DNA of 64,000 nucleotides, taken from the NCBI RefSeq assembly GCF_039822625.1, contig NZ_JBDLLG010000012.1, forward strand, positions 62,001 through 126,000, written 5' to 3'. Numbering within the stretch: position 1 is the first letter of the stretch; every line of letters begins with the position of its first letter. The notes beneath the pieces are model-generated. The model had not been told where the DNA came from, did not search any database, and saw only the letters and a program-made list of their open reading frames with translations. A program made the position numbers and the translations under genes. Shown here piece by piece: positions 42,190 through 51,376 of the stretch. The DNA comes from Marinimicrobium locisalis. Lineage in GTDB: Bacteria > Pseudomonadota > Gammaproteobacteria > Pseudomonadales > Cellvibrionaceae.

Positions 42190-44211
42190 ATGAGCCAAGC
42201 CGTCCGCAACATCCTTGTGACCAGCGCCCTGCCATACGCCAATGGCGACCTCCACCTCGGGCACCTGATGGAACAAATCCAGACCGACATCTGGGTACGG
42301 TTCCAAAAACTGCGCGGCCACCAATGCCTCTACGTCTGCGCCGACGACGCCCACGGCACCGCCATCACGCTGAAAGCCGAAGAACTGGGCCTCTCGCCGG
42401 AAAAGCATATCGAGAACATGCACGCGGCCCACAAAGCCGTGTCCGAAGGCTTCCTGATCCGGCATGACAACTACTACAGCACCCACTCGAGTGAAAACCG
42501 CGAGCTGGCGGAGCTGATTTACCAGCGCCTGGACGCCAACGGCCACATCGCCCGGCGGGAGATTACCCAAGCCTTCGACCCGGAAAAGCAGCTGTTCCTG
42601 GCCGACCGCTATATCAAGGGTACCTGCCCCAAGTGCAAAACCCCGGACCAGTACGGGGACAACTGCGAGGCCTGCGGCGCCACTTACTCGCCCATGGACC
42701 TGATCGACCCGGTGTCCGCCCTCTCCGGCGCGACACCGGTGCCCAAGGCCTCCGAGCACTTTTTCTTTAAATTGCCGGCATTCGCCGACTTCTTGAAAGA
42801 GTGGACCCGCGCCGGGCACCTGCAGGAAGAAGTGGCCAACAAAGTCTCCGAGTGGCTCGATTCAGACCTGCACGAGTGGGATATTTCCCGGGATGCGCCC
42901 TACTTTGGGTTTGAAATCCCCGGCCAGCCGGGCAAGTACTTCTATGTCTGGCTGGACGCGCCCATCGGCTATATCGCCAGCCTGAAGAACCTGTTGGACG
43001 CTCAAGGCAAAGATTGGCTTGATTTCTGGAAGGCCGACTCCCAAGCCGAGGTGTACCACTTTATCGGCAAGGACATCGTCAACTTCCACGCTCTGTTTTG
43101 GCCGGCCATGCTGCACTCGGCCGAGCTGCGCACGCCCACGAAGATCTGTGTACACGGTTTTGTGACCGTCAATGGCAAGAAGATGTCTAAATCCCGGGGG
43201 ACGTTTATCAACGGCCAGACGTATCTGGATCATCTGAACCCGGAGTATTTGCGCTATTACTTCGCCGCCAAGCTCACCAGCGCGGTGGACGACCTGGACC
43301 TGAACCTGGATGACTTTATCCAGCGGGTGAACAGCGACCTGGTGGGGAAGGTCGTCAACATTGCCAGCCGCACCGCCAAGTTTGTGCAGAAGGCCGGCGG
43401 CACGCTGGCCACCGAGGTGGCCGAGCCGGCGTTGTGGCAGCGCTTTACCGAAGGCGAAGCCCGCATTGCCGAGTACTACGAGCACCGCGAATTCAACAAA
43501 GCCATGCGCGAAATCATGGCTCTGGCGGATGCGGCCAACGAGTACATTGCCGCCAAAGAACCCTGGAAACTGGCCAAAGAGGAAGGCACCGAAGCCGAAG
43601 TACTGGCCATCTGCACCCAGGGGCTGAACTGCTTCCGCGCTCTGGTCACCTGGCTTAAGCCAGTGCTGCCCCAGTTGGCGGAAAAGGCAGAGACCTTCCT
43701 GGAGGAAACGCTGGACTGGAGCCAACCGCTGCACTTTCGCGGCGGCGAGCGCATCAACAAGTTCAAACCCCTGCTGACCCGAGTAGAGAGGGAGCACGTA
43801 GACGCCATGATTGAAGCCAGCAAAGAATCCGCTCCGGCGCCCAAGGCCTCCGGCTCCGGCCCCCTGGCCGATGAACCCATCGCCGAGGAAATCGAGTTTG
43901 GCGACTTCGCCAAGGTGGATTTGCGCGTGGTCAAAATCGCCAAGGCCGAGCATGTGGAGGGCGCCGATAAGCTGCTGCGTCTGACTCTGGATCTGGGCGG
44001 TGAAACCCGCAACGTCTTCGCCGGCATCAAGAGCGCCTATGCGCCGGAAGAGCTCGAAGGCAAGCTGACGATTATGGTCGCCAACCTCAAACCCCGTAAA
44101 ATGAAGTTCGGAGTGAGCGAGGGCATGGTGCTGGCGGCCGGCCCGGGCGGGAAGGACATTCACATTCTGGAACCCCACAGCGGCGCCAAGCCCGGGCAGC
44201 GGGTGATGTAG
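42190..44211 (+). CDS. metG: Methionyl-tRNA synthetase
   Basis: This 673-aa class I synthetase has the HIGH-type motif HLGH at 22-25 and KMSKS at 331-335. The zinc knuckle cysteines are C146, C149, C159 and C162 (CPKC...CEAC). The anticodon-binding helical domain follows, and a C-terminal EMAP-type tRNA-binding domain occupies about residues 570-673 (EFGDFAKVDLRVVKI and VFAGIKSAY). An Ala/Ser/Pro-rich linker precedes the last domain. Length fits the dimeric MetRS1 type of E. coli. Confidence 0.98.
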   Translation: MSQAVRNILVTSALPYANGDLHLGHLMEQIQTDIWVRFQKLRGHQCLYVCADDAHGTAITLKAEELGLSPEKHIENMHAAHKAVSEGFLIRHDNYYSTHSSENRELAELIYQRLDANGHIARREITQAFDPEKQLFLADRYIKGTCPKCKTPDQYGDNCEACGATYSPMDLIDPVSALSGATPVPKASEHFFFKLPAFADFLKEWTRAGHLQEEVANKVSEWLDSDLHEWDISRDAPYFGFEIPGQPGKYFYVWLDAPIGYIASLKNLLDAQGKDWLDFWKADSQAEVYHFIGKDIVNFHALFWPAMLHSAELRTPTKICVHGFVTVNGKKMSKSRGTFINGQTYLDHLNPEYLRYYFAAKLTSAVDDLDLNLDDFIQRVNSDLVGKVVNIASRTAKFVQKAGGTLATEVAEPALWQRFTEGEARIAEYYEHREFNKAMREIMALADAANEYIAAKEPWKLAKEEGTEAEVLAICTQGLNCFRALVTWLKPVLPQLAEKAETFLEETLDWSQPLHFRGGERINKFKPLLTRVEREHVDAMIEASKESAPAPKASGSGPLADEPIAEEIEFGDFAKVDLRVVKIAKAEHVEGADKLLRLTLDLGGETRNVFAGIKSAYAPEELEGKLTIMVANLKPRKMKFGVSEGMVLAAGPGGKDIHILEPHSGAKPGQRVM

Positions 44212-44338
44212 GGCAAGCTTTCACCGGCATAAGCATATGCTCAATCGGCCTAATCAAGCCGGGGTTTTAGATTGAACGGCTAGGCCGGGTTAACGATAAT
44301 GGCGCCTTCGCGGGCGCGAACCCAGGTAAGAAGCAGGC

Positions 44339-44914
44339 ATGACCGAATTCGCCATCATATTGTTGAGCGCCATTTTGGTGAACAACTTCGTACTGGTTCA
44401 GTTTTTGGGCCTATGCCCCTTTATGGGCGTGTCCAACAAGCTTGAGACCGCCATCGGCATGGCCGGCGCCACCACTTTTGTGCTGACGTTGGCGTCGGTG
44501 TGCAGCTACCTGATCAATACCTGGATTCTCGAGCCGCTGAACATCGACTTTATGCGCACCATCTCGTTCATTCTGGTGATCGCGGTGGTGGTGCAGTTTT
44601 CTAAAATGTTTATCGAGAAAACCAGCCCCCTGCTCTACCGGGTGCTGGGGATCTTTTTGCCCCTGATCACCACCAACTGCGCGGTGCTCGGGGTCGCGTT
44701 GCAGAACACCACCAAGGACCACGGCTTTTTTGAGTCCACCGTGTTTGGCTTCGGCGCCGCGCTGGGCTTCTCGCTGGTGCTGATTCTGTTCTCCGCCATG
44801 CGCGAGCGACTCGCCGTGGCCGACGTGCCCACACCGTTCAAAGGGGCCGCCATCGGCATGATTACCGCCGGGCTGATGTCTCTGGCGTTTATGGGCTTCG
44901 GCGGCTTGGTCTAA
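44339..44914 (+). CDS. rsxA: Electron transport complex subunit RsxA (RnfA)
   Basis: This 191-aa inner-membrane protein has six TM helices (LLSAILVNNFVLVQFLGLCPFMGVS at the N-terminus). Together with RsxE it forms the core pair of the Rnf/Rsx complex, with a membrane-embedded cluster at the interface. It opens the operon rsxABCDGE. Confidence 0.97.
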   Translation: MTEFAIILLSAILVNNFVLVQFLGLCPFMGVSNKLETAIGMAGATTFVLTLASVCSYLINTWILEPLNIDFMRTISFILVIAVVVQFSKMFIEKTSPLLYRVLGIFLPLITTNCAVLGVALQNTTKDHGFFESTVFGFGAALGFSLVLILFSAMRERLAVADVPTPFKGAAIGMITAGLMSLAFMGFGGLV

Positions 44915-44947
44915 GCCGCCGCTAATCGACGGACGTCGTATCACACT

Positions 44948-45568
44948 ATGTTGGATCTGATCGTACAAAACCCCATCGCGTCGGCGCTCATTGCGCTGGG
45001 CGGTCTGGCTCTGGTCTTCGGCGCCGTGCTCGGCTTCGCCGCCGTACGCTTTCGCCTGGAAGAAGACCCGGTTATTCAGCAAATTGACGACTTGCTGCCC
45101 CAAACCCAGTGCGGCCAGTGTGGCTATCCGGGCTGCCGGCCCTATGCCCAGGCCATTGCCAACGGCGATGCGATCAACAAGTGTCCGCCCGGCGGTCAGG
45201 CAACCATTAACTCTCTGGCTGACTTGCTCGATGTGGAAGCCCCCACGCTGGATGCCGAGCACGGAGAAGAGTCCGACGTTAAAAAAGTGGCTTATATTCG
45301 CGAGGACGAATGCATCGGCTGCACCAAATGCATCCAAGCCTGCCCGGTCGATGCCATTATCGGTGCGGCGAAGCAAATGCACACCGTTATTGTCGACGAG
45401 TGCACCGGTTGCGACCTTTGCGTTGAACCCTGCCCGGTCGACTGCATTGACATGGTGCCCGTGGAAACCGGGCTGAACGAGTGGAAGTGGGACAAACCCG
45501 CCCCGATTGAGGAGCGGCCCCTGAATATTATTGCCAGTGACCGAGGCACAACAGGCGAAGCGGCTTGA
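44948..45568 (+). CDS. rsxB: Electron transport complex subunit RsxB (RnfB)
   Basis: This 206-aa ferredoxin-like subunit has an N-terminal membrane helix (about residues 10-30), the cluster region QTQCGQCGYPGCRPYA, and two [4Fe-4S] motifs, CIGCTKCIQACP and CTGCDLCVEPCP. It brings electrons into the complex. The stop overlaps the rsxC start by one base (TGATG). Confidence 0.97.
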   Translation: MLDLIVQNPIASALIALGGLALVFGAVLGFAAVRFRLEEDPVIQQIDDLLPQTQCGQCGYPGCRPYAQAIANGDAINKCPPGGQATINSLADLLDVEAPTLDAEHGEESDVKKVAYIREDECIGCTKCIQACPVDAIIGAAKQMHTVIVDECTGCDLCVEPCPVDCIDMVPVETGLNEWKWDKPAPIEERPLNIIASDRGTTGEAA

Positions 45569-47892
45569 TGGGTAGTTTAATCAAAGTGTGGGACATCCCG
45601 GGCGGCGTTCATCCGCCCGAAAACAAGGCACAATCCCTGCAGTTGCCACTGGGAAAGGCGCCTCTGCCACCGAACTTGACGTTGCCCCTGAACCAGCACA
45701 TCGGCAAACCGGCCAAGCCGGTCGTTGCCGTGGGTGAGCGCGTACTCGGCGGCCAGTTGGTGGCCGAAGCCGAAGGCGTTTTCAGTGCCCGGGTGCACGC
45801 CCCCAGCTCCGGTACCATCAGCGCCATTGAGGACCGGCTGATTCCCCACCCCTCCGGGTATACCGCTCCCTGTGTGGTTATCGACCTGGATGGCAAAGAC
45901 GAGTGGGTGCCACTGGAGCGCTGCGAGGACCTAAGCTCGCTTAGCAAAAGCGACATTCTGGACAAAATTCGCGCGGCGGGCATTGCCGGGCTGGGCGGCG
46001 CGGGCTTCCCCACCTCAGTGAAGCTGAACCCGCGTGCCGATCACAAAATTCACACCCTCATTCTGAACGGCACCGAGTGTGAGCCTTACATCACGGCCGA
46101 CGACATTCTGATGCAAACCAAGGCCGAGGAAATCATTGCCGGCAGCCAGTTGCTCGCCAAGCTGCTCGACTTCCCGGAGAAGGTGCTAATCGGCGTTGAG
46201 GACAACAAGCCCGAGGCAATTGCGGCGCTGGAAAAAGCCGCCGAGGGCAAAGAGATTCGGGTGGTTTCTTTTCCCACCAAATACCCTTCCGGGGGCGAAA
46301 AACAGCTGATCCAGATTCTGACCGGCGAGGAAGTGCCCAGCGGCCAAATTCCCGCCAGCATCGGCGTGGTGTGCCAAAACGTGGGCACCACCGTGGCCGC
46401 CTACCGGGCGGTTCGCCACGGTGAACCCCTGGTCTCGCGAATTACGACGCTGGTGGGCGAAGCGCTGGAAACCCAGCGCAACGTGGAAGTTCTATTGGGC
46501 ACCCCGATCGAATTTCTTCTGGAAGAGCACGGCTTTAACGCCAAAAAAGCCTCCCGACTGGTGATGGGTGGCCCCATGATGGGCTTTGCCCTGCCAGAGC
46601 CCAGCGTGCCGGTGATCAAAACCACCAACTGCATTCTGGCGCCGACCAAGAAAGAGCTACCGCCACCCCAGCCAGCCCAGGCCTGTATTCGCTGCGGCCT
46701 GTGCGCGGAGGCCTGCCCGGCCAGCCTGTTGCCACAGCAGCTGTTCTGGTACGCCCAGTCCGAGGACTTCGAGAAACTCGAGGCCCATAATTTGTTTGAC
46801 TGTATTGAGTGCGGCGCCTGCTCTTACGTTTGCCCCAGCCACATTCCGCTGGTGCAGTACTATCGCGCCTCCAAAGGTGCCATTCGGCTGCAGCAGCAGG
46901 AGAAGGAAAAGTCCGACCGGGCGCGCCGACGCTTTGAGTTCCGCCAGGAGCGGATCGCCAAAGAGGAGGCGGAAAAGGCCGCCAAGCGCGAAGCCCGGAA
47001 AAAGGCCGCCGAGGAGGCCAAGCGTAAGCTGGCGGAGCAGGAAAAGGGCGGCGCCCCACACAAGCCGGCGGACCCGGTGGCCGACGCCTTGGCCAAAGCT
47101 CAGGCCAAGCAGAAGTCACCCGAGGCGCAGCGGGCGAAACTCGAACGCAGTCTCGAGGCGGCCAAAAGTTCGCTGGAGCGCGCGCGCCAGCCGCTTGAGC
47201 CCAGTGAACCCGGGGCCGAGGTAACGGATGAGCAAAGGGAAAAACAAAAAGCCCGTATCAAGCAAGCCGAACTCAAGGTTCAGGAAGCGGAGAATAAACT
47301 CCAGCAACTAACCCAGGATGCCCAGGCACCAGAGTCAAAGCCCGAGCCCGAAACCAAAGCCAAGCCCGAATCCAAGGCAAAGGGCGAGGATCCGGTGGCT
47401 GCCGCCATCGCCAAGGCCCAGGCCAAGGTCAACATGAGCCCGGAAGACAAGCTGCGTTCCAGCCTGGAGTCCCTGTACAAACGTCTGTCCAAGGCGGAGG
47501 AAAAAGCCGCGGCGGCGCGGGAAGCCGGCGATGACAAGGCCGATGCCCTGCAACAGGGAGTGGAAAAGCTTAAGCAGAAAATTGCCGATACCCAGAATGA
47601 GCTGGAGGCTTTAACACCCTCGACCGTGGCCGAACCCAGCTCGGCCTCCCGTCATACAGAGGATGTTGCCACCCAGGCCATTGAGCGGGCCAAGGCAAAG
47701 GCGGCCGCCATGGAAACCATGAGCGCCGAAGACAAGCTCCGGGCACAGATTGAATCGGTAAAGGCCCGGCTGGAAAAATCCAGGGAGCGGCTCGCGAAGG
47801 CCGAAGCCGAAGAAAACGAAAACGTGGACGCCTTCCGCGCGGGCGTTACCAAGCTCGAAGACAAACTGCACCAGTTGACCGAGGATCGCTAA
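45568..47892 (+). CDS. rsxC: Electron transport complex subunit RsxC (RnfC) with long repeat tail
   Basis: This 774-aa peripheral subunit has, in residues about 1-440, the NADH/FMN-binding core plus two [4Fe-4S] motifs at C373/376/379/383 and C412/415/418/422. Residues about 440-774 are a charged Ala/Lys/Glu coiled-coil tail. The tail holds three imperfect ~70-residue repeats that open with DPVADALAKAQAK, DPVAAAIAKAQAK and EDVATQAIERAKAK, each followed by SPE/SAEDKLR-type text. Tail length varies strongly within the family. ATG at 45568 is used in place of the preceding TTG. Confidence 0.95.
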   Translation: MGSLIKVWDIPGGVHPPENKAQSLQLPLGKAPLPPNLTLPLNQHIGKPAKPVVAVGERVLGGQLVAEAEGVFSARVHAPSSGTISAIEDRLIPHPSGYTAPCVVIDLDGKDEWVPLERCEDLSSLSKSDILDKIRAAGIAGLGGAGFPTSVKLNPRADHKIHTLILNGTECEPYITADDILMQTKAEEIIAGSQLLAKLLDFPEKVLIGVEDNKPEAIAALEKAAEGKEIRVVSFPTKYPSGGEKQLIQILTGEEVPSGQIPASIGVVCQNVGTTVAAYRAVRHGEPLVSRITTLVGEALETQRNVEVLLGTPIEFLLEEHGFNAKKASRLVMGGPMMGFALPEPSVPVIKTTNCILAPTKKELPPPQPAQACIRCGLCAEACPASLLPQQLFWYAQSEDFEKLEAHNLFDCIECGACSYVCPSHIPLVQYYRASKGAIRLQQQEKEKSDRARRRFEFRQERIAKEEAEKAAKREARKKAAEEAKRKLAEQEKGGAPHKPADPVADALAKAQAKQKSPEAQRAKLERSLEAAKSSLERARQPLEPSEPGAEVTDEQREKQKARIKQAELKVQEAENKLQQLTQDAQAPESKPEPETKAKPESKAKGEDPVAAAIAKAQAKVNMSPEDKLRSSLESLYKRLSKAEEKAAAAREAGDDKADALQQGVEKLKQKIADTQNELEALTPSTVAEPSSASRHTEDVATQAIERAKAKAAAMETMSAEDKLRAQIESVKARLEKSRERLAKAEAEENENVDAFRAGVTKLEDKLHQLTEDR

Positions 47893-47896
47893 ACCC

Positions 47897-48949
47897 ATGC
47901 TGAGGGTCACCTCCCCCCACACACACAGTGCCCGCAGTACCGGGCAACTCATGCGCTTGGTGGTGTTTGCCACACTGCCCGGCCTGGTGGCCATGACGCT
48001 GGCTTTTGGCTGGGGGTCCATTTTCAACGTTGCTCTGGCCAGCGTCTCGGCCATGGCGTTTGAAGCGGCCATCATGCGCTTGCGCGGTCGGCCGGCACTG
48101 TTTTACCTGCGCGACTGTAGCGCCCTGGTTACCGGGGTACTATTGGGCCTGGCCCTGCCCCCCTACTGCCCCTGGTGGCTAGTGGTTACCGGCAGCGGTG
48201 TAGCCATTATCCTCGCCAAGCAGCTCTACGGCGGTATGGGGTACAACCCGTTTAATCCGGCCATGGTGGGTTACGTGGTGCTGCTAATCTCTTTCCCGGT
48301 GGAAATGACTCAGTGGGCGGCGCCCGCTTCAGTGCTGCCGGAGGGCCAATCACTGGTGGGGCTGGGCGAAGGTTTGCAACAAATTTTTGCCGGCGTGCCG
48401 GTGGACGGCTATACCGCCGCCACCCCGCTCGATGTGCTTAAGCAGAACAGCGGCCAGACGCTGGCCGGCTTGTATCAAAACGACCCCACCCTAAAGGCCG
48501 GGATGCTGGCCGGGGCCGGCTGGGAGTGGGTCAATATCGGCTTTCTGCTCGGCGGGCTCTTTCTGCTCTATCAACGGGTCTTTACTTGGCACGCGCCGGT
48601 GGCCATGCTCGCCACGCTGGCGCTCATGTCTACCCTGTTTTACAGCGGTGGCTCGGACAGCCTGGGCTCGCCGATCTTTCATTTGCTCTCCGGCGCTACG
48701 CTGTTCGGGGCGTTTTTCATTGTCACCGACCCGGTCAGCTCCGCGGTCAGCACCCGGGGCCGGTTGGTTTACGGCGCCCTGATCGGCCTATTATTGTTCG
48801 TTATGCGGGGCTGGAGTAATTATCCGGACGCAGTCGCCTTTGCGGTGCTGCTGGCCAACTTCGCGGCGCCCTTTATTGACTACTACACACTACCGCGCAC
48901 CTACGGGCACCAGAAGGCACGGCGCGCCACCGAAAAGGAGGAGCACTGA
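47897..48949 (+). CDS. rsxD: Electron transport complex subunit RsxD (RnfD)
   Basis: This 350-aa membrane subunit carries a covalently bound FMN at Thr268 in HLLSGATLFGAFF (S/TGAT motif). There are about nine TM helices, with GMGYNPFNPAMVGYVVLL typical of RnfD/NqrB. The stop overlaps rsxG by one base (TGATG), with AAGGAGGAG just upstream. Confidence 0.97.
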   Translation: MLRVTSPHTHSARSTGQLMRLVVFATLPGLVAMTLAFGWGSIFNVALASVSAMAFEAAIMRLRGRPALFYLRDCSALVTGVLLGLALPPYCPWWLVVTGSGVAIILAKQLYGGMGYNPFNPAMVGYVVLLISFPVEMTQWAAPASVLPEGQSLVGLGEGLQQIFAGVPVDGYTAATPLDVLKQNSGQTLAGLYQNDPTLKAGMLAGAGWEWVNIGFLLGGLFLLYQRVFTWHAPVAMLATLALMSTLFYSGGSDSLGSPIFHLLSGATLFGAFFIVTDPVSSAVSTRGRLVYGALIGLLLFVMRGWSNYPDAVAFAVLLANFAAPFIDYYTLPRTYGHQKARRATEKEEH

Positions 48950-49644
48950 TGTTCGGTCGATCCATTGGCAAAAACAGTCTTCTACTCGGTGCCTTCGCAC
49001 TGGTGACCGCCGGGGTACTGGCGGGCACCTACCAGCTCACGCGGGACCAGATTGCCGAATCCGAACGGGCAGCGGCCGCCGCCGCTTTGCTGGAAATAGT
49101 GCCCGAGCGCGAGCATGATAACGACTTGCTCGCCGATACGCTCATGGTGCCGGATACCGCCCTGGACCAACTGGGGTTGGACCGACCGGAGGCCATTCAT
49201 TTGGCCCGGCAAAACGGCGAAGTCACCGCCGCGATTATTCCGGCGGTGGCACCGGATGGTTACAGCGGTGACATTCGCTTGATTGTGGGTGTGAACCGAG
49301 ACGGATCCATTGCGGGCGTGCGGGTTCTCACCCACAATGAAACCCCGGGCCTGGGAGACAAGGTCGACTTAAAGAAAAGCGACTGGGTGCTCGGCTTTAA
49401 TGGCCACTCGCTCGGCAACCCGGCACGGGAGGAGTGGAAAGTTAAGAAGGATGGCGGCTATTTCGATCAGTTCACGGGCGCCACCATTACTCCCCGGGCC
49501 GTCGTAAGGCAGGTACGCAAAGTACTGGCGTTCGTCGAAGACCACCAGGAGCAACTCTTTTCCCAAGAGCGCTCCGATAAACGTAACGACGAGGCGCTCT
49601 CCGACCCGTCCACCGACAAAACCAACGAGGCAGCAACGCCATGA
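48949..49644 (+). CDS. rsxG: Electron transport complex subunit RsxG (RnfG)
   Basis: This 231-aa periplasmic subunit is anchored by one N-terminal TM helix (about residues 8-28) and has a covalent FMN site at Thr179 (DQFTGATITPRAV). GVRVLTHNETPGLGDKV is the conserved FMN-domain stretch. The last ~30 residues are hydrophilic and low in complexity. It overlaps rsxE by four bases. Confidence 0.97.
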   Translation: MFGRSIGKNSLLLGAFALVTAGVLAGTYQLTRDQIAESERAAAAAALLEIVPEREHDNDLLADTLMVPDTALDQLGLDRPEAIHLARQNGEVTAAIIPAVAPDGYSGDIRLIVGVNRDGSIAGVRVLTHNETPGLGDKVDLKKSDWVLGFNGHSLGNPAREEWKVKKDGGYFDQFTGATITPRAVVRQVRKVLAFVEDHQEQLFSQERSDKRNDEALSDPSTDKTNEAATP

Positions 49645-50357
49645 GTGATGCAGTCGACTACGGAGCCATCGGCAAAAACGGCCTCTGGACCAATAACCCG
49701 GCCCTGGTACAGCTGCTAGGGCTCTGTCCGCTGCTGGCGGTCACCGGGACCGTGGTCAACGCCATGGGACTGGGACTGGCCACTTTGCTGGTGGTGACCA
49801 GTTCCAATATTATTGTCTCGCTGATTCGCAAAGGCGTCAGCGACGCCGTGCGCTTGCCGGCGTTTGTGATGATCATTGCCGCCCTGACTACTTGCATCGA
49901 GCTTCTGATGCGGGCCTTCACCTACGAGCTCTACACCATTCTGGGGATCTTTATCCCCCTGATTGTGACCAACTGCGCCATTCTCGGCCGGGCCGACGCC
50001 TTTGCCAGCAAGAACGCCGTTCTGCCTTCCGCCGCCGACGGTCTGACAATGGGGCTGGGCTTTATGTTGGTGCTGCTCAGCGTGGGAGCGATTCGGGAGC
50101 TGCTCGGCAACGGCACTCTATTCGATGGCATGCACCTGTTATTCGGTGAAGGTGCCCGTAATTGGGTCTGGAGTCCCTTCCCGGACTATCCGGGCTTCCT
50201 GGTGGCAGTGCTGCCCCCCGGAGCGTTTATCGTGACAGGCTTTTTGATTGCCTTGAAAAACAGCGTGGACAACCAGATCAAGCAGCGCCAGGCTTCCCGA
50301 CAGGCCGCTCCAGTCAAAGGCAGCAAGCGGGTACGCACTACCGGCAATATTAGCTAA
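49641..50357 (+). CDS. rsxE: Electron transport complex subunit RsxE (RnfE)
   Basis: This 238-aa six-helix membrane subunit is homologous to RsxA (WTNNPALVQLLGLCPLLAVTGTVVNAMGLG and GIFIPLIVTNCAILGRADAFAS). It closes the operon. In many gammaproteobacteria nth follows rsxE; here an mscS gene comes instead after 101 bp. Confidence 0.97.
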   Translation: MSDAVDYGAIGKNGLWTNNPALVQLLGLCPLLAVTGTVVNAMGLGLATLLVVTSSNIIVSLIRKGVSDAVRLPAFVMIIAALTTCIELLMRAFTYELYTILGIFIPLIVTNCAILGRADAFASKNAVLPSAADGLTMGLGFMLVLLSVGAIRELLGNGTLFDGMHLLFGEGARNWVWSPFPDYPGFLVAVLPPGAFIVTGFLIALKNSVDNQIKQRQASRQAAPVKGSKRVRTTGNIS

Positions 50358-50458
50358 ACACCAGAAACATCGGCTACACCAGGGTGCCTTCGGCAAAGGG
50401 AGCTAATATCCGTTAAACTAAGGAGTGTTTATTCACTCTCTCACCGAGGCACCTATCT

Positions 50459-51301
50459 ATGTTCTTCGATACCGAGAAAATCAACGAACTTATCAGCCTG
50501 TACGTCATTCCCTGGGCCATCAATATTGTTATCGCGCTGCTGATTTTTATCATCGGCCGTATTGTGATCGCCATCCTTATCGGTATTTTGGGTAAAGTGC
50601 TGGGCCGCACCAAGCTCGACAGCATTCTTATTGAGTTTACCCAGACCATCGCCAAGGTGCTGCTGCTGATTTTCGTCATTGTGGCGGTATTGGACCAGCT
50701 CGGTGTCAACACCACTTCCCTGATTGCCGTACTCGGTGCGGCGGGCCTGGCCATCGGCCTGGCGCTGCAGGGCTCGCTGCAAAACTTCGCCGCCGGCTTT
50801 CTCCTGTTGGTATTGCGCCCCTTCAAAGCGGGCGACTACGTCGAAGCCGCCGGCACCGCCGGGATGGTGGAGAAAATCAGCATTTTTTCGACCATTATGC
50901 GCACTCCGGATAATAAAGAAGTCACCATTCCCAACGGGTCGATTTACAGCAACAATATTATTAACTACTCGGCGCGCGAGACCCGCCGAGTGGACATGGT
51001 CTTTAGTATCAGCTATGACGATGATATCAAGAAGGCCAAGGACGTGATGATGACTGCGATCACAGCTGACGAGCGTGTACTGGAAGAGCCGGCGCCAAAC
51101 GTCGCGGTATCGGCCTTGGCCGACAGCAGCGTCGACTTCATCGTTCGCCCCTGGGTAAAAACCGACGACTATTGGCCGCTGTACTGGGACATGAACGAAA
51201 AGATTAAATTGGACTTGGAAGCCAACGGCATGACCATCCCCTTCCCCCAGCGGGACCTTCATGTCTACAACGACAGCGAAAAAGGGAAAGGAAAAGCATA
51301 G
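50459..51301 (+). CDS. Small-conductance mechanosensitive channel (MscS family)
   Basis: This 280-aa channel subunit has three TM helices, the third being the pore-lining AVLGAAGLAIGLALQGSLQNFAAGFLLLVLRPF. The cytoplasmic beta and alpha/beta domains follow (GDYVEAAGTAGMVEKIS and TIPNGSIYSNNIINYS). It opens under membrane tension to release solutes on hypo-osmotic shock. Length is that of E. coli MscS. A terminator follows at 51321-51350. Confidence 0.95.
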   Translation: MFFDTEKINELISLYVIPWAINIVIALLIFIIGRIVIAILIGILGKVLGRTKLDSILIEFTQTIAKVLLLIFVIVAVLDQLGVNTTSLIAVLGAAGLAIGLALQGSLQNFAAGFLLLVLRPFKAGDYVEAAGTAGMVEKISIFSTIMRTPDNKEVTIPNGSIYSNNIINYSARETRRVDMVFSISYDDDIKKAKDVMMTAITADERVLEEPAPNVAVSALADSSVDFIVRPWVKTDDYWPLYWDMNEKIKLDLEANGMTIPFPQRDLHVYNDSEKGKGKA

Positions 51302-51320
51302 AAGCCGGGAGTGGGTTCAC

Positions 51321-51350
51321 AAAAAAGGGTGCCTCTGGGCACCCTTTTTT
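51321..51350. terminator. Bidirectional rho-independent terminator
   Basis: A perfect 13-bp stem (51321-51333 with 51338-51350) encloses a TCTG loop, with A-run and T-run ends. It sits between the convergent mscS gene and the BamA-like gene. Confidence 0.93.
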
Positions 51351-51376
51351 GTGGCGGCGGCTCGTTCAACGGCGAG

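Noticed and set aside
42862..44178. 438-aa minus-strand open frame opposite metG
   Set aside because: Antisense shadow of an unmistakable synthetase.
44246..44265. Terminator after metG
   Set aside because: Only a 4-bp CGGC/GCCG stem precedes GGGTTTT; too weak to call.
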